Assembly (NCBI GenBank): GCA_913774625.1 | Contig: CAJYHL010000038.1 | Span: 1 to 36,333 of the forward strand | Direction: 5' to 3' | DNA length: 36,333 nt | DNA from: an uncultured Acidovorax sp. | GTDB lineage: Bacteria > Pseudomonadota > Gammaproteobacteria > Burkholderiales > Burkholderiaceae_C | Shown: piece after piece, positions 8,672-17,650 of the stretch | Position numbering within the stretch: the first letter of the stretch is position 1 | Layout of the letters: each line of letters begins with the position of its first letter | Notes under the pieces: generated by a model | The model's input: only the letters and a program-made list of their open reading frames with translations | What the model was told of the DNA's origin: nothing | The model's database searches: none | Made by a program: the position numbers and the translations under genes

Positions 8672-9811
8672 TCATCGCTGGGCGACGGCATCGCCCATCT
8701 GGGCCCGGTACCACTCGTGGAAGTGCTGCATGCCGTCTTCCATGGGGCTCTGGTAGGGGCCGACCTCGTTGTCGCCGCGCTCGTAGAGGGCTCGGCGGCC
8801 GGCGTCCATGCGTTCGCCGATCTCGTCGTCCTCGATGCAGGTCTCCATGTAGGCGGCCTGCTGGGCCTCGACGAACTCGCGCTCGAAGGCGGTGATCTCC
8901 TCGGGGTAGTAGAACTCCACCATGTTCATGGTCTTCGTCGGGCTCACGGGGTGCAGCGTGGAGACGGTGAGCACGTGCGGATACCATTCCACCATGATGT
9001 GCGGGTAGTAGGTCAGCCAGATCGCGCCGCGCTCGGGCAGCTTGCCTTCGCGGTAGTTCAGCAGCACGTCGTGCCACTTCCTGTACACGTCGGAGCCGGG
9101 CCGCCCGAAGGTCGAGGCCACGCCCACGGTCTGCACCGAATAGTGCTGGCCGAATTCCCAGCGCAGGTCGTCGCAGGTGACGAAGTTGCCCAGGCCCGGG
9201 TGGAAGGGACCGACGTGGTAGTCCTCCAGATAGACCTCGATGAAGGTCTTCCAGTTGTAGTTGCACTCGTGCAGCTCCACGCGGTCCAGCGAGAAGCCCT
9301 CGAACGACAGCTGCGCCAGCGGGCCCATGCCGGCCAGTTCGGCGTGGATGTCGCGGCCGTTGTCCTCGAACAGGAGGCCGTTCCATTCGCGCAGGCCGTA
9401 GTTGTTCAGGTTCAGGCACGGGTCGTGCGCGAAATGCGGCGCGCCCAGCAGCTCGCCGCTGGGCGAATAGGTCCAGCGGTGCAGCGGGCAGACGATGTTG
9501 CCGCCGGCATGGCCCTTGCCCTGGCCCTGCAGCGTGCCGCGGCCCTTGAGCATCACGGCCTGGCGATGGCGGCAGACATTCGAGACCAGCTCGACGCCGC
9601 CCTGCGCATTGCGGATCAGGGCGCGGCCTTCGCCCTCGTGGGGCAGTGCGTAGTAGTCGCCCGCATGGGGCACGGAGAGTTGGTGCCCCACATAGCGGGG
9701 CCCGCGCTGGAAGATGGCCTCCAGCTCGCGCTGGAACAGCGCCTCATCGAAATAGCTTGAAACTGGTAGTTGGCTTGCGGCCTGCTGCAGTTGAAGACTT
9801 AAATCAGACAT
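8672..9811 (-). CDS. Rieske [2Fe-2S] aromatic-ring-hydroxylating-type oxygenase, alpha subunit
   Basis: Protein of 379 residues. The N-terminal Rieske domain has ligands Cys80-x-His82 and Cys108-x2-His111 (VCRHRQAV; VCPLHRW). The C-terminal catalytic domain carries the mononuclear iron motif EDYHVGPFH with His199 and His204. The position of the bridging Asp of dioxygenases is Glu196, as in choline-monooxygenase/betaine-demethylase-like members (ECYH). The family hydroxylates or demethylates small substrates using electrons from a separate reductase. No reductase, ferredoxin or beta subunit gene is nearby, so partner and substrate are unknown. The start at 9811 is preceded by CAGGTC. Two small hairpins (9831-9844, 9846-9860) lie in its leader, and a strong terminator follows. 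Confidence 0.82.
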   Translation of the reverse strand: MSDLSLQLQQAASQLPVSSYFDEALFQRELEAIFQRGPRYVGHQLSVPHAGDYYALPHEGEGRALIRNAQGGVELVSNVCRHRQAVMLKGRGTLQGQGKGHAGGNIVCPLHRWTYSPSGELLGAPHFAHDPCLNLNNYGLREWNGLLFEDNGRDIHAELAGMGPLAQLSFEGFSLDRVELHECNYNWKTFIEVYLEDYHVGPFHPGLGNFVTCDDLRWEFGQHYSVQTVGVASTFGRPGSDVYRKWHDVLLNYREGKLPERGAIWLTYYPHIMVEWYPHVLTVSTLHPVSPTKTMNMVEFYYPEEITAFEREFVEAQQAAYMETCIEDDEIGERMDAGRRALYERGDNEVGPYQSPMEDGMQHFHEWYRAQMGDAVAQR

Positions 9812-9878
9812 GGGTGACCTGACCTAAAGACTCCCCACAGGGAGGGTGCGCGTGACGCACGGGAGTTGGAAAAAACGA

Positions 9879-9909
9879 AACCGGCCGAGCAAAATACCCA
9901 CAGCCGGTT
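9879..9909. promoter_or_regulatory. Inverted repeat AACCGGC / GCCGGTT between divergent genes
   Basis: AACCGGC (9879-9885) and GCCGGTT (9903-9909) flank a 17-base AT-rich spacer in the divergent gap between the Rieske gene and xseB. The half-sites equal those of the palindrome at 258-281, though the spacer is nine bases longer. A shared regulator is possible but unproven. Confidence 0.3.
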
Positions 9910-10019
9910 CGTCGAGAGGAATGGGATTGTAGCTGGTGGGGTTATTTCCGCCCATGCGGTATGTGTATTACGCGTCTGTGACGTTCCTTGCCGCAGCGTC
10001 CGCGTCCGGGCGCAGCGCC

Positions 10020-10025
10020 TAGAAT
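10020..10025 (+). promoter_or_regulatory. Candidate -10 box for the xseB-ispA-dxs operon
   Basis: TAGAAT lies 38 bases before the xseB ATG. No good -35 is found at the usual distance. It is the best -10 candidate in the gap. Confidence 0.35.
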
Positions 10026-10063
10026 CGGCGGTTTTGACCGCGCGTTCCGCCGCCCTCCCATCC

Positions 10064-10309
10064 ATGCCCAAGGCCCCCGCCGCTTCCGCCAAGCCCCTTG
10101 CCGACCCCGTCAGCTACGAAGCCGCGCTGGAGGAGCTCGAGCAGCTCGTGAGCCGCATCGAATCCGGCCAGTTGCCGCTCGACCAGATGCTGGCGGGCTA
10201 CCAGCGCGGCGCGGCGCTGCTCGAATTCTGCCGGGGCCGCCTGGAAGCCGTGCAGGACCAGATCAAGGTGCTGGACGAAGGGACGCTGCAGACATGGACA
10301 CAGGAATGA
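10064..10309 (+). CDS. xseB: Exodeoxyribonuclease VII small subunit
   Basis: Protein of 81 residues, the normal size of XseB, which binds in several copies to XseA to form exonuclease VII, a single-strand DNA exonuclease. The family core is clear: [33 protein letters not shown] followed by a second helix ending QDQIKVL, forming a helical hairpin. The ATG at 10064 starts a short Ala/Pro-rich tail before the domain. The stop codon overlaps the ATG of ispA (ATGA at 10306-10309), so the two are translationally coupled. xseB-ispA-dxs is a widespread proteobacterial order, which supports the assignment. Confidence 0.95.
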   Translation: MPKAPAASAKPLADPVSYEAALEELEQLVSRIESGQLPLDQMLAGYQRGAALLEFCRGRLEAVQDQIKVLDEGTLQTWTQE

Positions 10310-11253
10310 CGACGATGGCCCGCGCCACCCCGGCGGAGCCTGCCGGCGCCGCCGCTGCCGATTTCGACCTGGGCGGCTGGAGCCGCCTGCAGCTGGCGCG
10401 CGTCGAGGACGCCCTCTCGCGCTGGGTCAGCCCCGATGCGCCCGCCAGCCTGGGCGAATCCATGCGCTATGCCGTGCTGGACGGCGGCAAGCGCCTGCGC
10501 CCGCTGCTGGTGCTGGCCGCCAGCGATGCGGTCGGCGGCCTGCCCGAAGCCGCTCTGCGCGCGGCCTGCGCGGTCGAGCTCATCCACGCCTATTCGCTGG
10601 TGCATGACGACATGCCCTGCATGGACAACGACGTGCTGCGCCGGGGCAAGCCCACGGTGCATGTGCGCTTCGGCGAAGCCCCGGCCCTGCTGGCCGGCGA
10701 TGCGCTGCAGGCGCTGGCCTTCGAGCTGCTGACGCCCGAGGATGGCGCGGATGCGGCCATGCCCCTGGCCGTGCAGGCCCGGCTGTGCCGCCTGCTGTCC
10801 CGTGCCGCGGGCGCCCAGGGCATGGCCGGAGGCCAGGCCATCGACCTGGCCAGCGTCGGCCTGGGGCTGGACGAGGCGCAGCTGCGCCGCATGCACCGCC
10901 TGAAGACAGGCGCGCTGCTGCAGGCCAGCGTGGACATGGGCGCGGCCTGCGCCGACGCCCCGGCGACGGTGACGAACGCGCTGATGCGCTATGGTGCGGC
11001 GCTGGGCCTGGCCTTCCAGGTGATGGACGACATCCTCGACGTGACGGCCGACTCCGCCACGCTGGGCAAGACGGCGGGCAAGGACGCGGCGAGCGACAAG
11101 CCCACCTACGTCGCGCTCATGGGGCTGGACCGCGCCCGCGCCCACGCCCACGAACTGCTGGCCGAGGCCCGCAGCGCCCTGCAGGACAGCGGCCTGCCCG
11201 ATACCCGCGCGCTGTCGGCCCTGGCCGACATGGTGGTCAACCGCTCGCACTGA
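10306..11253 (+). CDS. ispA: Farnesyl diphosphate synthase (short-chain polyprenyl synthase)
   Basis: Protein of 315 residues that condenses dimethylallyl and geranyl diphosphate with isopentenyl diphosphate. Both Asp-rich metal-binding motifs are intact: DDMPCMD (101-107) and DDILD (241-245). GKRLRP (61-66) binds diphosphate. His-Ala-Tyr-Ser just before the first motif fits the short-chain (C15) class. The start at 10306 overlaps the xseB stop; ATGs at 10294 and 10315 are in frame and cannot be excluded. dxs follows 109 bp downstream, so the operon links the first step of the MEP pathway to chain elongation. Confidence 0.94.
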   Translation: MTTMARATPAEPAGAAAADFDLGGWSRLQLARVEDALSRWVSPDAPASLGESMRYAVLDGGKRLRPLLVLAASDAVGGLPEAALRAACAVELIHAYSLVHDDMPCMDNDVLRRGKPTVHVRFGEAPALLAGDALQALAFELLTPEDGADAAMPLAVQARLCRLLSRAAGAQGMAGGQAIDLASVGLGLDEAQLRRMHRLKTGALLQASVDMGAACADAPATVTNALMRYGAALGLAFQVMDDILDVTADSATLGKTAGKDAASDKPTYVALMGLDRARAHAHELLAEARSALQDSGLPDTRALSALADMVVNRSH

Positions 11254-11312
11254 GCGCCGCCGGCCGGCACTGAGAGCGCGCGCGACCCGCGAACCCTGAT
11301 TGAATCGAATCG

Positions 11313-11361
11313 GCCGCCGGCGCTTGGAAGACAAGCGCTGGCGGCTATAAAAAAAGTAGCA
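11313..11361 (+). repeat. REP-like hairpin with A-rich tail (copy B), directly before dxs
   Basis: GCCGCCGGCGCTT (11313-11325) pairs with AAGCGCTGGCGGC (11333-11345), 13 bp with one G-U pair and a 7-base loop. It is followed by TATAAAAAAAGTAGC, the same tail pattern as copies A (2595) and C (35205). The hairpin ends 17 bases before the dxs ATG. The downstream run is A rather than T on this strand, so it is not a terminator for ispA in this direction. No clear Shine-Dalgarno sequence lies between it and the ATG. Confidence 0.6.
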
Positions 11362-11362
11362 T

Positions 11363-13240
11363 ATGTCCACGAACTCCTATCCCCTGCTGCAGACGGTGAA
11401 CGACCCCGCGGACCTGCGCCGCCTGTCGCGCGCGGAGCTCAAGGACCTGGCTGCCGAACTGCGCGACTTCGTGCTGCACAGCGTGTCCCAGACCGGCGGG
11501 CACCTGAGCTCCAACCTGGGTACGGTGGAGCTCACCATCGCGCTGCACACCGTGTTCGACACGCCGCGCGACCGGCTGGTGTGGGACGTGGGCCACCAGA
11601 CCTATCCGCACAAGATCCTGACCGGCCGGCGCGACCGCATGGGCACGCTGCGCCAGCTGGGCGGGCTCTCGGGCTTTCCGCAGCGCGCCGAAAGCGAGTA
11701 CGACACCTTCGGCACCGCGCATTCCAGCACCAGCATCTCGGCCGCGCTGGGCATGGCCCTGGCCGCCAAGCAGCGCGGCGAGGACCGGCGCGCGGTCGCC
11801 ATCATCGGCGACGGCGCCATGACCGCGGGCATGGCCTTCGAGGCGCTCAACAACGCCGGCGTGGCCGACGCCGACCTGCTGGTCGTGCTCAACGACAACG
11901 ACATGAGCATCAGCCCGCCGGTGGGCGCGCTCAACCGCTACCTGGCCCAGCTCATGAGCGGACAGTTCTACGCCAAGGCCCGCGACGTGGGCAAGAGCGT
12001 GCTGAAGAACGCGCCCCCGCTGCTGGAGCTGGCCAAGCGCCTGGAACAGCAGGCCAAGGGCATGGTCGTGCCGGCCACGCTGTTCGAGAAGTTCGGCTTC
12101 AACTACATCGGCCCCATCGACGGGCACGACCTTGATTCGCTCATCCCCACGCTGGAGAACATCAGGGGCCTGAAGGGCCCGCAGTTCCTGCACGTGGTCA
12201 CCAAGAAGGGCCAGGGCTACAAGCTGGCCGAGGCCGACCCCGTGGCCTACCACGGCCCCGGCAAGTTCGACCCCCGCGTGGGCATCACCCCGCCCGCCAC
12301 GCCGCCCAGGCAGACCTTCACCCAGGTCTTCGGCCACTGGCTGTGCGACATGGCCGAGCGCGACGAGCGCCTGGTCGGCATCACGCCCGCCATGCGCGAA
12401 GGCTCCGGCATGGTGGAGTTCGAGAAGCGCTTCCCCGGCCGCTACTACGACGTGGGCATCGCCGAGCAGCATGCCGTCACCTTCGCTGCCGGCATGGCCT
12501 GCGAAGGCGTCAAGCCGGTGGTCGCCATCTATTCCACCTTCCTGCAGCGCGGCTACGACCAGCTGATCCACGACGTGGCGCTGCAGAACCTGCCCGTGGT
12601 CTTCGCGCTCGACCGCGCGGGCCTGGTGGGTGCCGACGGCGCCACGCACGCGGGCGCCTACGACATCCCCTTCATCCGCTGCATTCCCGGCATGAGCCTG
12701 GCCTGCCCGGCCGACGAGCGCGAATGCCGCCAGCTGCTGACCACCGCCTTCGAGCAGAGCCACCCCGTCGCCGTGCGCTATCCGCGCGGCAGCGGCGCGG
12801 GCGTGGCACCGCTCGCCAGCCTCGAAGGCCTGCCCTTCGGCAAGGGCGAGCTGCGCCGCACGGCCGGCGGCACCGCGCCGCGCCGCATCGCCATCCTGGC
12901 CTTCGGCACGCTGCTCTATCCCGCGCTGCAGGCGGCCGAGGCGCTGGACGCCACCGTGGCCAATATGCGCTGGGCCAAGCCGCTGGATACGGCCCTGCTG
13001 CTGGAGCTGGCCGCCAGCCACGACGCGCTGGTGACGCTGGAAGAGGGCGCCGTGATGGGCGGTGCCGGCAGCGCCGTGGGCGAGGCCCTGGCCGCCGCAG
13101 GTATCGCCCTGCCGCTGCTGCAGCTGGGCCTGCCCGATGCGTTCATCGAGCACGGTGATCCGGCCCGCCTGCTGGCCCTGCAGGGGCTGGATGCGGCGGG
13201 CATCGAGGCCTCCATCCGCGCGCGTTTCCTGGCCGGCTGA
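11363..13240 (+). CDS. dxs: 1-deoxy-D-xylulose-5-phosphate synthase
   Basis: Protein of 625 residues, full length for DXS, the thiamine-diphosphate enzyme joining pyruvate and glyceraldehyde 3-phosphate in the first MEP-pathway step. Visible motifs: GGHLSSNLG near residue 46, DVGHQ near 75-79, the TPP/metal motif GDGAMTAG (149-156) with NDND (177-180), and [13 protein letters not shown] in the second domain with the catalytic Glu. The N-terminus [21 protein letters not shown] matches the usual DXS start. The third gene of xseB-ispA-dxs, it is separated from ispA by a hairpin repeat, and translation initiation lacks an obvious Shine-Dalgarno sequence. Confidence 0.96.
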   Translation: MSTNSYPLLQTVNDPADLRRLSRAELKDLAAELRDFVLHSVSQTGGHLSSNLGTVELTIALHTVFDTPRDRLVWDVGHQTYPHKILTGRRDRMGTLRQLGGLSGFPQRAESEYDTFGTAHSSTSISAALGMALAAKQRGEDRRAVAIIGDGAMTAGMAFEALNNAGVADADLLVVLNDNDMSISPPVGALNRYLAQLMSGQFYAKARDVGKSVLKNAPPLLELAKRLEQQAKGMVVPATLFEKFGFNYIGPIDGHDLDSLIPTLENIRGLKGPQFLHVVTKKGQGYKLAEADPVAYHGPGKFDPRVGITPPATPPRQTFTQVFGHWLCDMAERDERLVGITPAMREGSGMVEFEKRFPGRYYDVGIAEQHAVTFAAGMACEGVKPVVAIYSTFLQRGYDQLIHDVALQNLPVVFALDRAGLVGADGATHAGAYDIPFIRCIPGMSLACPADERECRQLLTTAFEQSHPVAVRYPRGSGAGVAPLASLEGLPFGKGELRRTAGGTAPRRIAILAFGTLLYPALQAAEALDATVANMRWAKPLDTALLLELAASHDALVTLEEGAVMGGAGSAVGEALAAAGIALPLLQLGLPDAFIEHGDPARLLALQGLDAAGIEASIRARFLAG

Positions 13241-13556
13241 GCGCGGCCTGGGGGCCATGCCAGTCCAGGCATGTGCCCGCTCGCCCTGAGCTGGCCCGAG
13301 GCCCGACCTTCGCTGGAGCTTCGCGGGCCCTGATCCTGCAGCCCTCGGCCCCCGTGCGCGCGGTCGATTCGACGGGCCCGCGCAAGACGCACGGATCCTG
13401 CACTCCGCAGCCCGCCGTCGCGGGAAAACCCCCGGCGGGCCGTGCCAGGGCGCTTCCTACAATCGTTTCCGGCTGACACAGCAGCCCACGGGCGCACGGC
13501 GGCACATCCACCGCCAGCGGCGCCCTGGTTCCGCACAATCACACCGGAGATATTCC
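13241..13556. other. 316-bp gap rich in inverted repeats, ending in the TRAP binding-protein promoter
   Basis: No gene is seen. Inverted repeats are dense: CATGCC / GGCATG (13256-13261, 13268-13273), GGCCCG / CGGGCC (13300-13305, 13324-13329), and GCCCGCCG / CGGCGGGC (13410-13417, 13433-13440). A short direct repeat of GATCCTGCA occurs near 13332 and 13394. The last hairpin is followed by a -10-like TACAAT at 13458-13463, about 95 bases before the next start codon. None of the hairpins has a T-tract, so a dxs terminator is not evident. Confidence 0.4.
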
Positions 13557-14636
13557 ATGGACCGTCGTTCCATCCTCAGGCATGCAGGCGTTGCCGGCGT
13601 GCTCGCCGCCGGGGCCGCCCCCGCCGTGCACGCACAGGCCACCATCCGCTGGCGCCTGGCATCGAGCTTTCCCAAATCGCTGGACACCATCTACGGCACG
13701 GCCGAAGTGTTCTCCAAGAAGGTCAGCGAAGCGACCGGCGGCAAGTTCCAGATCTCGGTGCATGCCGGCGGCGAACTGATGCCCGCCTTCGGCGTGGTGG
13801 ACGGCGTGCAGAGCGCCTCCGTCGAAATGGCGCACACCGCGCCCTACTACTTCTACGGCAAGGACCCGACCTTCTGCCTGGGCTGCGCCGTGCCCTTCGG
13901 CTTCAACGCCCGCCAGATGAACGCGTGGATGTACGAGGGCAACGGCCTGAAGCTCATGCGCGCCTTCTATGCCAAGTACAACATCATCAACTTCCCCGGC
14001 GGCAACACGGGCGCGCAGATGGGCGGCTGGTTCCGCAAGGAGATCAAGTCCGTCGCCGACCTCAAGGGCCTGAAGTTCCGCACCAACCCCTTCGCGGGCA
14101 AGGTGCTGGAGCCCTTCGGCGTGATCCCGCAATCCATTCCCGGCGCCGACCTGTACCCCGCGCTGGAAAAGGGCACGATCGACGCGCTGGAATGGGTCGG
14201 CCCCTACGACGACCAGAAGCTGGGCTTCAACAAGGTCGCCCCCTTCTACTACTACCCCGGCTGGTGGGAAGGCGGCCCGCAGCTGGACTTCTACATCAAC
14301 ACCAAGGCCTGGGAAGGCCTGCCGGCCGAATACAAGGCCGTGGTGGAGGCCGCGGCCTCGCATGCCCACGTGACCATGCTGGCCAAGTACGACGCCCTCA
14401 ACCCCATCGCCATCAAGCAGCTGGTGGGCTCGGGCACCAAGCTGCGCCCCTTCACGCAGGACGTGATGAGCGCGGCCTTCAAGTCGGCCCAGCAGATCTA
14501 TGCCGACCTGAACAACACCAACCCGGAGTGGAAGAAGATCTACCCCGACTACGAGAAATTCCTGGCCAACGAGAACGCCTGGTTCCGCTTCGCCGAAGGC
14601 ACTTTCGACCGCTTCATGCAGTCGCAGAAGCTCTGA
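13557..14636 (+). CDS. TRAP transporter substrate-binding protein (DctP/TakP-like)
   Basis: Protein of 359 residues, a periplasmic DctP-family binding protein delivering an organic acid to the TRAP membrane complex. The N-terminus MDRRSILRHAGVAGVLAAG...HAQA has twin arginines (3-4), a hydrophobic stretch and an AQA cleavage site, so Tat export is plausible. Family features include SSFPKSLDTIYGTAEVFSKKV, the ligand-arginine region LKGLKFRTNPFAGKVLEPFG, and EKGTIDALEWVGPYDD. The WVGPYDD and YYYPGWWEGG stretches recall the 2-oxo-acid-binding TakP group; this is inference. GGAGA precedes the ATG. Its cognate membrane genes lie on the opposite strand, facing it convergently, which is unusual because TRAP genes are normally one operon. 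Confidence 0.9.
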   Translation: MDRRSILRHAGVAGVLAAGAAPAVHAQATIRWRLASSFPKSLDTIYGTAEVFSKKVSEATGGKFQISVHAGGELMPAFGVVDGVQSASVEMAHTAPYYFYGKDPTFCLGCAVPFGFNARQMNAWMYEGNGLKLMRAFYAKYNIINFPGGNTGAQMGGWFRKEIKSVADLKGLKFRTNPFAGKVLEPFGVIPQSIPGADLYPALEKGTIDALEWVGPYDDQKLGFNKVAPFYYYPGWWEGGPQLDFYINTKAWEGLPAEYKAVVEAAASHAHVTMLAKYDALNPIAIKQLVGSGTKLRPFTQDVMSAAFKSAQQIYADLNNTNPEWKKIYPDYEKFLANENAWFRFAEGTFDRFMQSQKL

Positions 14637-14646
14637 TCGGAAAGGG

Positions 14647-14718
14647 GGCGCCGCCCGGCGGCGCCTCTGCCCTTCTTCTCAAGCAGCGAAGAACAACCCC
14701 GCCCTGGCGGGGTTTTTT
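14647..14718 (+). terminator. Tandem terminator hairpins after the TRAP binding-protein gene
   Basis: First hairpin: GGCGCCGC (14647-14654) with GCGGCGCC (14658-14665), 3-base loop, weak T-rich tail. Second: CCCCGCC (14697-14703) with GGCGGGG (14706-14712), then TTTTTT (14713-14718). The T-run touches the stop codon of the convergent small membrane protein gene. Confidence 0.8.
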
Positions 14719-15244
14719 CATGGCTGCGGCGGTTGCGGGGAAGTGGAGGAAGGGGCTGGCTGCTGCATGCCCTGGCGTACCACCGCCTGCCCGAAGGCCA
14801 CCAGCAGCGCCGGGTCGGCCGCATGCAGCCAGGTGATGCCGCCGCCGCGCCGGCGCACCAGCATGCGCGGGGCGACGATGGCCTGCAGCCAGGGCCAGTG
14901 CACGATCTTGAAGCTGGCCACGTCTTCGGCGCGCACGCGCTTGTCCCAGAGCCAGGTCTGCACCACGGCACCTTCCGCGAAGCGCGTGCGGCTGAACACC
15001 ATCCACCAGCCCACCCAGCCGATCAGCACGGCCGCGAGCGCGAAGGTGGAGAGGGCGCTGAAGTTCCAGTCGGTCGCGCGCAGGGCCGGCAGCGACCAGA
15101 GCGCGAAGGCCGCCAGGCCGGCGACGATGAGCACGGCCAGGGCGCGCACCAGGGGCGGGAAGGCGGCGCTTTCCAGCGGCCCGGCTACGGCGTCGCCGGC
15201 TTCTGCGCCTGGTCCGGCATCGGCGGGCGTGGCAGCCGTCACGG

Positions 15245-15248
<4 letters not shown>
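14718..15248 (-). CDS. Small membrane protein of unknown function in the TRAP operon
   Basis: Protein of 176 residues that I do not recognise as a named family. An Ala/Pro-rich N-terminus (1-28) precedes two hydrophobic segments, about 32-52 (LVRALAVLIVAGLAAFALWSL) and 66-87 (ALSTFALAAVLIGWVGWWMVF). A soluble C-terminal part follows (RAEDVASFKIVHWPWLQAIVAPRMLVRRRGG), reminiscent of bacterial PH-like membrane proteins, and then a Pro/Ser tail. The ATG overlaps the dctM stop (ATGA at 15245-15248), so it is co-translated with the TRAP permease. The stop codon abuts the terminator of the facing gene. A role as accessory to the transporter is inferred only from coupling. Confidence 0.7.
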
Positions 15249-16783
<1,535 letters not shown>

Positions 16784-16861
16784 GTGAGGTGTTCCTTGCG
16801 CTGAGGAATCGGTGGGCGGAGCGGGGCGTTGCGGGGCCGTGCCGGCTGCTGCGTGGGCCGC

Positions 16862-17401
16862 CTACTGCAGCGGCTTCTCGTAGTGGGTGTTCATCGTGAG
16901 ATGGCCGGTCAGCACGGCCACGCGCTTGACGACCTCGGCCACGCCCTGCAGGAACATGGCGCCGAAGCCCAGCGGCAGCAGCAGCCCGGCGGGCCAGCGG
17001 ATCAGGCCGCCGATGTTGCCGGACATCTCCTGCGTCACGTACATGTTCCAGAAGAAGGGCACGGTGAGCCAGGTCAGCAGGCCCATCACCGGCAGCAGGA
17101 AGAAGAGCAGGCCGAACAGGTCGATCAGCACCTGGCCGCGCGCCTTCAGGCGCCCGTAGATGATGTCCACGCGCACATGCTCGTTGAGCTTGAGCACCAC
17201 GGGCGCGCCCAGCATCACGGTGGTGCCGAAGAGGTACCACTGGATCTCCAGCCAGGCGTTGGAACTCATGTCGAGGCCGTAGCGCACCAGCGCGTTGCCG
17301 GCCGAGATCAGCGCGGCCGCCAGCACCGCCCAGCCTGCGACCTTGCTGAGTCTGGTGGAAATCCAGTCCATGCCCATGGCCAGCCGGAGGAGTCCTGACA
17401 T
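16862..17401 (-). CDS. TRAP transporter small permease subunit (DctQ-like)
   Basis: Protein of 179 residues with four hydrophobic segments, the DctQ-type partner that pairs with DctM. The family motif region SNAWLEIQWYLFGTTVMLGAPVVLKLNEHVRVDIIYGRL, with its conserved Glu-x-x-x-Trp and the His-Val-Arg-Val-Asp stretch, identifies it clearly. It is first gene of the minus-strand unit dctQ-dctM-membrane protein. The upstream terminator at 17434-17461 isolates it from the EAL gene, so its promoter must lie between 17402 and about 17434 or read through. Confidence 0.91.
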   Translation of the reverse strand: MSGLLRLAMGMDWISTRLSKVAGWAVLAAALISAGNALVRYGLDMSSNAWLEIQWYLFGTTVMLGAPVVLKLNEHVRVDIIYGRLKARGQVLIDLFGLLFFLLPVMGLLTWLTVPFFWNMYVTQEMSGNIGGLIRWPAGLLLPLGFGAMFLQGVAEVVKRVAVLTGHLTMNTHYEKPLQ

Positions 17402-17433
17402 GGCTTGTCTCCTGTCTCTTTCGTGTCGTCGTC

Positions 17434-17461
17434 AAAGGAAACGGGCCCGCGCAGGGCCCGT
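17434..17461 (-). terminator. Terminator between the EAL-domain gene and dctQ
   Basis: On the minus strand ACGGGCCC (17454-17461) pairs with GGGCCCGT (17441-17448) around a five-base loop, followed by TTTCCTTT (17434-17441). It ends transcription from the EAL-domain gene. Confidence 0.6.
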
Positions 17462-17650
17462 GATTCGGGGTGGGACGATTACAGCGCACCTTCGGCCCCG
17501 TCTGCTGGAAAAACCGGGGCCTTCGAGGCTGGGGTTTTCCTTAGGGCGGCGCCGGGCAGGACCCTGGAATGCGCCGGGATGCGCCGCACGCGGGGGACTT
17601 GTTCCGCGCCGTTCCGATCGCCCGGCCAGCGGCCGGCGGGGCCCGGTGGC

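Noticed and set aside
11313-11362. Terminator between ispA and dxs
   Set aside because: The stem is followed by A rather than T on the coding strand; it matches the dispersed hairpin family instead.
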